This document shows positions 1-5,152 of a DNA stretch of 7,322 nucleotides, piece after piece. The notes beneath the pieces are model-generated. The model saw nothing but the letters and a program-made list of their open reading frames with translations. It was not told the origin of the DNA and ran no database searches. Position 1 is the first letter of the stretch; every line of letters begins with the position of its first letter. This stretch comes from Sulfurospirillum sp964441765. GTDB taxonomy: Bacteria > Campylobacterota > Campylobacteria > Campylobacterales > Sulfurospirillaceae. The stretch lies in contig CAYTVI010000086.1 in NCBI GenBank assembly GCA_964441765.1, forward strand, positions 1 to 7,322. Reading direction: 5' to 3'. Made by a program: the position numbers and the translations under genes.

Positions 1-822
1 GATGAGTTAGAAGGACAATATGTTTGTTATCTTCTCGCCAAATGGTTAAATGAAAATCCTGAGAAAATCAAAGGTATCATCGATATCTATCCTTCGATGA
101 ACCCTATGGGTATCGATAGTATCACACGAGGATTTCCCTTTTACGATGTGGACATCAACCGAGCTTTTCCAGGAGGAACGTCCGATTTTTTACCCGCACA
201 ATTGGCACATGCGATTGTAGAGAGTGTTAAGGGCAGTGATTTTGCCATTGATATCCACTCAAGCAATATCTTTTTGCGCGAAATTCCTCAAGTACGCATC
301 AGTCGCTCCAATGCCCAAGAGTTAGTCCCTTTAGCGCAAACCTTAGGCATTGATTTTATTTGGGTGCATGATGCGGTTACCGTTTTAGAATCAACATTTT
401 CACATGCCCTCAACACACTTGGAACGAAAACGTTGGTGGTTGAGATGGGTGTAGGGATGCGCATCACCCAATCGTATGGCGAAGATTTAACGCAGGGCAT
501 TCTCAATCTTATGGCACATGCCAACATTATCGACAACCCTATAAGCGTTACATGTAAAACCTCCGTTTCAACCCTAAATTCAACCGTTCATTTCATCAAT
601 GCCTCCTGTGCTGGCGTTTTTGTGCCTACCTTAGAACACAATGTGAGCGTAAAAAAAGGTGAAAAACTAGGAGAAATTCTCGACCCACTCATGGGGATTA
701 TTAAAGAATCGGTTATCAGCCCTTGTGATGGCTTGCTCTTTACCATACGGGATTATCCTGTGGTCTATGAAGGCTCACTTTTGTCACGTATTTTAGAAGA
801 TAACACAGGAGAAAAGGCATGA
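1..822 (+). CDS. AstE/AspA-family zinc deacylase, 5' partial
   Basis: Predicted zinc-dependent deacylase of the succinylglutamate desuccinylase/aspartoacylase family (M14-like fold, COG3608 type), which hydrolyses an N-acyl amide bond. The frame is open from base 1; 273 residues are visible and roughly 50 N-terminal ones lie outside. The window opens on D-E-L-E-G, the second half of the HGDE zinc motif, so E2 is a zinc ligand and its His is just upstream. Also visible are R43, the D-I-N-R-A-F-P-G substrate-carboxylate motif (N53, R54), the third zinc ligand H86 in D-I-H-S-S, and the catalytic Glu E148 in V-V-E-M-G. After about residue 200 comes the small beta C-terminal domain with an S-P-C-D-G turn (718-732). 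The in-frame ATG at 97 is internal, not the start. It is coupled to the next gene by ATGA. The family is confident; the true substrate is unknown, and argininosuccinylation-type catabolism is not supported by the neighbours, so I give no ast symbol. Confidence 0.9.
   Translation, partial: DELEGQYVCYLLAKWLNENPEKIKGIIDIYPSMNPMGIDSITRGFPFYDVDINRAFPGGTSDFLPAQLAHAIVESVKGSDFAIDIHSSNIFLREIPQVRISRSNAQELVPLAQTLGIDFIWVHDAVTVLESTFSHALNTLGTKTLVVEMGVGMRITQSYGEDLTQGILNLMAHANIIDNPISVTCKTSVSTLNSTVHFINASCAGVFVPTLEHNVSVKKGEKLGEILDPLMGIIKESVISPCDGLLFTIRDYPVVYEGSLLSRILEDNTGEKA
807..811 (+). promoter_or_regulatory. Shine-Dalgarno site for the second deacylase-like gene
   Basis: AGGAG lies inside the last codons of the upstream gene, 7 nt before the ATG at 819. 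This is near-ideal spacing and settles the start in the ATGA overlap. It means the second gene can recruit ribosomes itself as well as through translational coupling. It is the only strong ribosome binding site I see at a gene start in the window. Confidence 0.75.
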
Positions 823-1775
823 GAGAAGAGACCTTATTTGAAATTGGCTCGTTAAGCCGAGAGCCTTTAAGGGTTAAAGGGTTTCGTTTTGGTACGCCAA
901 ATGCTACTCCATCGTGTGTAATTGTAGGACCAATGATGGGTAATGCGATTGACCAACTCTGGATCGCTTCAAGACTTGTGCGCTTTTTACGCCAACAAGA
1001 GCTCTCTAACGCGGGGTTTGTCAAAGGAGAAATTTTAATCGTCCCAACGGTCAATCCCTATTCGTTTAATATGGGAAAAGCATTTTGGCCACTGGATAAC
1101 ACCGACATTGATGTCATGTTCCCTGGCTACAACCAAGGTGAAACCACCCAACGCATCGCCGCACGTCTTTTTGAACACACCAACAATTATGACTACGCTA
1201 TTTTACTGGAAGCTAGAAAAGACCACTCCGAGTGCATTCCCTATGTCAAAGTGCTCCAATCAAACGCGCAGTACGTAGAAGAAGCACGTGATTTTGGCTT
1301 AGATTTTATCCACTTAAAAGAAGTCACCCCCTCTGATACCGTCTCTATTAATTATAACTGGGATATTTGGAATGCGAAGTCTTTTTCCATTCTCTCAGGG
1401 AAAAAAGGCACCCTTAGAAAGATGGAATCGGCTAAAGTCATAGATGCGATTATTCGCTTTTTAAGTAAAAAAGGTCTGATTGATTACACCGTGTTTGAGG
1501 GCTCTCATGGAAACATTGTGAGTACAGAAGATATCGCTATTGTGAAAAGTAACAGTGCGGGCTTATTTGATAGCTTGGTCGTCGTAGGCGATACCGTCTT
1601 ACACGGACAACCCATGGCTCGCATTTACAATGCCCTTGATGGCACACTCATGCAAACCATTGTATCGCCTTGTGATGGGGTCATCACCTGTCGCTATGAC
1701 TACCCTTTAATGTTTCAAAACGCTGTTGCATTTCGCATCGCGCAAGTTTCAACAAAAAACAACCCTCACGACTAA
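819..1775 (+). CDS. AstE/AspA-fold paralogue with degenerate active site (probable pseudoenzyme)
   Basis: A complete 318-residue protein that aligns along its length with the product of the gene before it: shared N-P near residues 79-80, F-P-G at 101-103, an ungapped stretch around 125-143, S-N-A-Q at 148-151, D-F-I-H at 162-165 and a C-terminal S-P-C-D-G at 283-287. The catalytic equipment is gone. Zinc-motif H-G-D-E reads M40-G-N-A43; the third zinc ligand His is E131; the substrate-binding N-R pair is D98-V99; the conserved Arg is K87; the catalytic Glu is L192. It is therefore unlikely to be a zinc hydrolase. It could be a structural, regulatory or substrate-binding partner of the active paralogue, made from the same mRNA. 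The reading frame is intact with a good ribosome binding site, so it is not simply a decaying pseudogene. A different metal site (for example E131/H136/E138) cannot be excluded. Fold assignment is good; function is unknown. Confidence 0.85.
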   Translation: MREETLFEIGSLSREPLRVKGFRFGTPNATPSCVIVGPMMGNAIDQLWIASRLVRFLRQQELSNAGFVKGEILIVPTVNPYSFNMGKAFWPLDNTDIDVMFPGYNQGETTQRIAARLFEHTNNYDYAILLEARKDHSECIPYVKVLQSNAQYVEEARDFGLDFIHLKEVTPSDTVSINYNWDIWNAKSFSILSGKKGTLRKMESAKVIDAIIRFLSKKGLIDYTVFEGSHGNIVSTEDIAIVKSNSAGLFDSLVVVGDTVLHGQPMARIYNALDGTLMQTIVSPCDGVITCRYDYPLMFQNAVAFRIAQVSTKNNPHD

Positions 1776-2665
1776 ACACTTACTCGGCGCACGTCAACGC
1801 TAATACGGAGTTGACTTGTGCCACTGCTCATTACCACACCTTTGAGGGGGGCAACATCGCTATAATCCCTACCATAGCCTAAAAGAATATGTTGAGAATG
1901 AGGAATCACGTTGTTTGTTGGGTCAAAATCTATCCATCCAACACTAGGAATAAAAAGCGATACCCACGCATGAGAGGCATCAACACCAAAGAGCTTTTCT
2001 TCTCCTTCTGGGGGAAGTGTTTCGATGTAACCACTCATATACCGAGCAGGCAATCCGATGGAGCGCAATGCCGCAATGGCAAAATGCGCAAAATCTTGAC
2101 ACACCCCTTTTTTGCTCTCAAACACCTCATCAACCGAGGTATTCACATCGCTCACACCAACAATAAACTCAAAATCATCATACATTCGTCCCATAAACTC
2201 TACCAATGCGTCAAAAATATTGCGATGAGGCTCAAATGAAAGACGGGCATACGCTTCAATGGCAAGACTTGCTTTAGGAATCAACGCAGAATCACACACA
2301 AAAAGCTTTGCTAGCAACTCTTCTTTCTCCACCGATGCAAGTAATTCTAAGGCTTGTGCATACGTCATAGCATTTTTTCTCACCCGCGCAAGATGCTCTT
2401 CAATCGCTTTTGGAAAAAGCTCAACACGCGAGCGCCCGATGACACTTAAGGATTGATGCCCTTTGCGAATCAAAAGATGATTCGTGGTGTTGCCAAAGAT
2501 ATCAACAAAAAAGTTTTTCTCATACTCAAGAGGCTCTACTTCCATAGAAAAATCCACCAAACGCTGAAAAGAGGTGTTGCGTGGTTTGAGTCTGGCAAGA
2601 TTGTGACTAAAAGTCACGATAGATTGGTAGGTAAAGGTATTTTTGTGGTAAATATCATATATCAT
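1772..2665 (-). CDS. Transglutaminase-like cysteine peptidase family protein
   Basis: A 297-residue protein of the bacterial transglutaminase-like superfamily (COG1305 type). The N-terminal beta domain (about residues 1-85) matches the Bact_transglu_N type, and the papain-like core spans about 150-270. The triad is complete: C189 in G-V-C-Q-D-F-A-H, H232 in D-A-S-H-A-W, and D248 in D-F-D-P-T-N. The short C-terminal strand ending S-V-D-V-R-R-V is typical of the family, so the protein is full length. No signal peptide or membrane segment is seen, so it is probably cytoplasmic. It starts 3 bp after the stop of the ATP-grasp/alpha-E gene, with no strong ribosome binding site, which suggests translation by reinitiation. 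In this neighbourhood such proteins are predicted to hydrolyse or transfer amide bonds made by the adjacent ligases; that role is inferred. Its last 4 bp overlap the end of the convergent + strand gene. Confidence 0.92.
   Translation of the reverse strand: MIYDIYHKNTFTYQSIVTFSHNLARLKPRNTSFQRLVDFSMEVEPLEYEKNFFVDIFGNTTNHLLIRKGHQSLSVIGRSRVELFPKAIEEHLARVRKNAMTYAQALELLASVEKEELLAKLFVCDSALIPKASLAIEAYARLSFEPHRNIFDALVEFMGRMYDDFEFIVGVSDVNTSVDEVFESKKGVCQDFAHFAIAALRSIGLPARYMSGYIETLPPEGEEKLFGVDASHAWVSLFIPSVGWIDFDPTNNVIPHSQHILLGYGRDYSDVAPLKGVVMSSGTSQLRISVDVRRVSV
1789..1821. repeat. Imperfect inverted repeat near the convergent gene ends
   Basis: GCAC-GTCAAC (1789-1798) can pair with GTTGAC-tt-GTGC (1810-1821): ten base pairs with a 2-nt bulge and an 11-nt loop. 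It lies 13 bp past the + strand stop and within the last codons of the transglutaminase gene. No T-run follows immediately on either strand, so it is not a canonical intrinsic terminator. It may be a weak bidirectional 3'-end structure or chance within coding sequence. Confidence 0.3.
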
Positions 2666-2668
2666 GGC

Positions 2669-5152
2669 TTACTCATCATGATGTGAAAAATAGGTTTTAC
2701 AAAACTCTAAAGAGCATTGCGAAAAATGTTCCGACAGTGTTGCAAGCAGTTTATCTAAGGAACTAAAAAGCAAGCTCTCATCTTCAAGGTGTGTTAAGGT
2801 TTCTAGCTTAGCCAGTTTGAGTAAAGCCTGCGCTTTAAAAATAGGCTCTTCGTAGGATGAGAGGTATTTTTTTGCTTTAGGAAGCACTCTAAAATCACTT
2901 AAAAGCTTTGCGCACATATAGACTAAAGATTTTGAAAAGCGACTGTTGAGTAGTAAAAATTCTATCACGTTTTCAAGCTGGAGAGAGCGTTTATAGTGTG
3001 TTCGATAGGCATTAAAACTCTCACTTGAGTGCAATAATGCTTCTAATAAATCATAGGTTAGCGACTTATCTAATTTCACACACAGCATCGAGCGCATCTT
3101 GGCAATGAGCATCAAAGCCTCTTCGATACGAAAACCAATGTCGTACAAAATACGCCCTTGCTCTTTCATCATGCTCTCTTTGACAAGCTCTTTATACGCC
3201 ATCGAATAAATCAGAACTTTATCCAGTTCACTCGTGTAGACGTGGTGAGACTGTGTCGATTTGCGCGTAAAGAGATTCCACTCTTTGTACATCTTGTCAA
3301 ACAGTTTCCACGACTCCATCTCTAAAAGATTTTTAACGCTAATATGTGTGTTGGAGAGCATTTGCATATTGTAAGAGAGGCTTCCTTGTCGATGCGTATC
3401 TTTCATCAAAGAGCTTATCTCTGCAAGAGCGCTAAACGACTCATTTTGCTCTAAAAACCCAGGATACGTCATGCTAAGATGGGTGAGTGTTCTTTGCAAA
3501 ATCAGATGAAATTCATCGGAAGAGCTCTCCTCAAAGCGTTGAGAATACGCCATTTTTTTCAATACATAGCGCATAAAGCGTGCGGTACTCATGAAACGAG
3601 AAAGATAGCGCCCCAACCAATAAAGATTTTCTGCACTCGATGTTGGCATCTGTTTTAAAGAGGTATCCACAAAGACGTATTGCTTTAAAAATGTCCCTTG
3701 CTCCTCTTCTATCTCATCGCCCAAAATCCACAAATCTTTACTGCTCGCCCCTTTTTGAGAAGAGACAAGGAAGCTATCTTTTTGCGCAGAAACACGCACC
3801 AATCCTCCATCCATCACACGATAACCGCTTTCACTTTTAAGCGCGTAGGTTCGGATGATGCTGTTACGAGGCTCGATTTTGCCTTGTGTGTAATAAGGGG
3901 TTGTGGAAAAGCTAATCTCTTCTTGCGCAACATAGTGTGTAGGGTTGCGAGAGATGAGTTCTTTGAGGTCTAAAATCTCGACATAAGAGAGTTTTTTACC
4001 AAAATAGGTCTCCACTTTTTGTGTGGTATCTATTTTTTTAATAATCATTTTTTCAAGATTTTCTAAAACAAAGGCTCTTTCTTTTTCTTGCCCACACCAC
4101 CATGTCGCGATTTGTGGCAAGATAAGTTCTTCTTCTAAAAAATAGCGACAAATACTCTCCATAAAAGGATTGAGTCCTAAGTTTTCGACAATGGCACTGC
4201 CTATGGGATTTATCATATGGAGTTGATTTTGCCTAAAGGCATCCACTAAACCAGCCGTTCCAAGCTTTGAGTCACTTTTAAGCTCCAAAGGGTCACAAAA
4301 GCGGTCATCCACACGGCGCAAAAGTGTGGTTATAGGCTTTAAGCCACTCAAGCTTTTAAGCCACAATGTCCCATTTTTGGCGAGTAAATCATCCCCTTGC
4401 ACGAGATTGATATTAAGAAATGAGCTTAAATAAGCATGTTCAAAATAGGTTTCATTATGAGGTCCAGGGGTGAGTAACACCGCTTTGGCAAAATCGCCTT
4501 GGGTCATTTGTTTGAGAAGATGCTTTAAACCATCCACAAACGCAGAGAGTTTTTTGGGCACAACGTTTGGGTACAGCTCTTTAGCAATCGTACTCATCGC
4601 AAGTCTGTTTTCGATGGTATAGCCAAGTCCTGAGGGCGCTTGTGTACGATCGGAAATGACCCACATCTTTCCATCAGGGCCTCGTGCCATATCAAGGGCG
4701 TAAAAGTAGAGGTTGAAATTTTCTTTCGTTCCAAAATTGTAGGCTTCTGGGATAAATCCTTTGTGCCCAAAAATCACTTCGGGAGGAATGATATTGTCCT
4801 TAATCAAATACTGATCACTGTAAATATCTTTCAAAATCAAGTTAAGTAATGTAGCGCGTTGTTTGATCCCTCTTTTGATTTCATCCCACTCTTTTTGCGC
4901 TAAGACAAAGGGAATCGGGTCTAAACTCCAGTTGCGATTGGTGTTGCCATCAGGTGTGTTATAAATGTTATACGTCACCCCATTATCTTCCAAATGCCAA
5001 TCAATCTCACCTTGCTTTGACGCCATTTCATCTGCACTCACACGTAAGAGTGCCTCGTGAATGGGTTTCCAATGCTCTTTTACATGTAAAGATGCATCAA
5101 ACATCTCATCAACAAAAGAGTGTGTGCTATACTCATTGAGTAATGACATCAT
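2669..5152 (-). CDS. Circularly permuted ATP-grasp / alpha-E fusion protein
   Basis: An 827-residue fusion of two families that are often separate genes (COG2308 plus COG2307; DUF404/DUF407 and DUF403). The circularly permuted ATP-grasp ligase covers about residues 1-490, with family signatures F-G-H-K-G-F (128-133), D-R-T-Q-A-P-S-G (168-175), L-K-S-L-S-G-L-K-P (265-273), L-R-R-V-D-D (278-283), C-D-P-L-E-L and A-T-W-W-C-G-Q (349-355). The helical alpha-E domain covers about 507-825, opening with S-A-E-N-L-Y-W-L-G-R-Y. ATP-grasp enzymes join a carboxylate to an amine through an acyl phosphate; the alpha-E domain has no known activity and goes with this ligase. I chose the ATG at 5152, which makes a 4-bp ATGA overlap with the upstream gene; a GTG at 5164 is possible but would lengthen the overlap. 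No strong Shine-Dalgarno is seen, so coupled translation is likely. No signal peptide. The substrate is unknown. Confidence 0.92.
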   Translation of the reverse strand: MMSLLNEYSTHSFVDEMFDASLHVKEHWKPIHEALLRVSADEMASKQGEIDWHLEDNGVTYNIYNTPDGNTNRNWSLDPIPFVLAQKEWDEIKRGIKQRATLLNLILKDIYSDQYLIKDNIIPPEVIFGHKGFIPEAYNFGTKENFNLYFYALDMARGPDGKMWVISDRTQAPSGLGYTIENRLAMSTIAKELYPNVVPKKLSAFVDGLKHLLKQMTQGDFAKAVLLTPGPHNETYFEHAYLSSFLNINLVQGDDLLAKNGTLWLKSLSGLKPITTLLRRVDDRFCDPLELKSDSKLGTAGLVDAFRQNQLHMINPIGSAIVENLGLNPFMESICRYFLEEELILPQIATWWCGQEKERAFVLENLEKMIIKKIDTTQKVETYFGKKLSYVEILDLKELISRNPTHYVAQEEISFSTTPYYTQGKIEPRNSIIRTYALKSESGYRVMDGGLVRVSAQKDSFLVSSQKGASSKDLWILGDEIEEEQGTFLKQYVFVDTSLKQMPTSSAENLYWLGRYLSRFMSTARFMRYVLKKMAYSQRFEESSSDEFHLILQRTLTHLSMTYPGFLEQNESFSALAEISSLMKDTHRQGSLSYNMQMLSNTHISVKNLLEMESWKLFDKMYKEWNLFTRKSTQSHHVYTSELDKVLIYSMAYKELVKESMMKEQGRILYDIGFRIEEALMLIAKMRSMLCVKLDKSLTYDLLEALLHSSESFNAYRTHYKRSLQLENVIEFLLLNSRFSKSLVYMCAKLLSDFRVLPKAKKYLSSYEEPIFKAQALLKLAKLETLTHLEDESLLFSSLDKLLATLSEHFSQCSLEFCKTYFSHHDE

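Noticed and set aside
97..99. ATG as the start of the first deacylase gene
   Set aside because: The frame is open back to base 1 and encodes the conserved D-E-L-E-G zinc motif half and the strand before N-P, so the real start lies upstream of the window.
1754..1759. A-run (T-run on the - strand) as an intrinsic terminator for the transglutaminase operon
   Set aside because: No GC-rich hairpin directly precedes it; the nearest inverted repeat ends about 30 nt earlier.
819..1775. Reading the second deacylase-like gene as a pseudogene
   Set aside because: The frame is full length, has a good ribosome binding site and keeps the fold signatures; only the active-site residues are changed, which fits a maintained pseudoenzyme better than decay.
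1889..2239. 116-codon open frame on the + strand
   Set aside because: It is antisense to the transglutaminase core, including its catalytic Cys and His; the composition is low-quality and there is no family resemblance.
3640..3973. Overlapping + strand open frames within the ATP-grasp/alpha-E gene
   Set aside because: They are antisense shadows of a well-supported gene, with no ribosome binding site and no recognisable motif.
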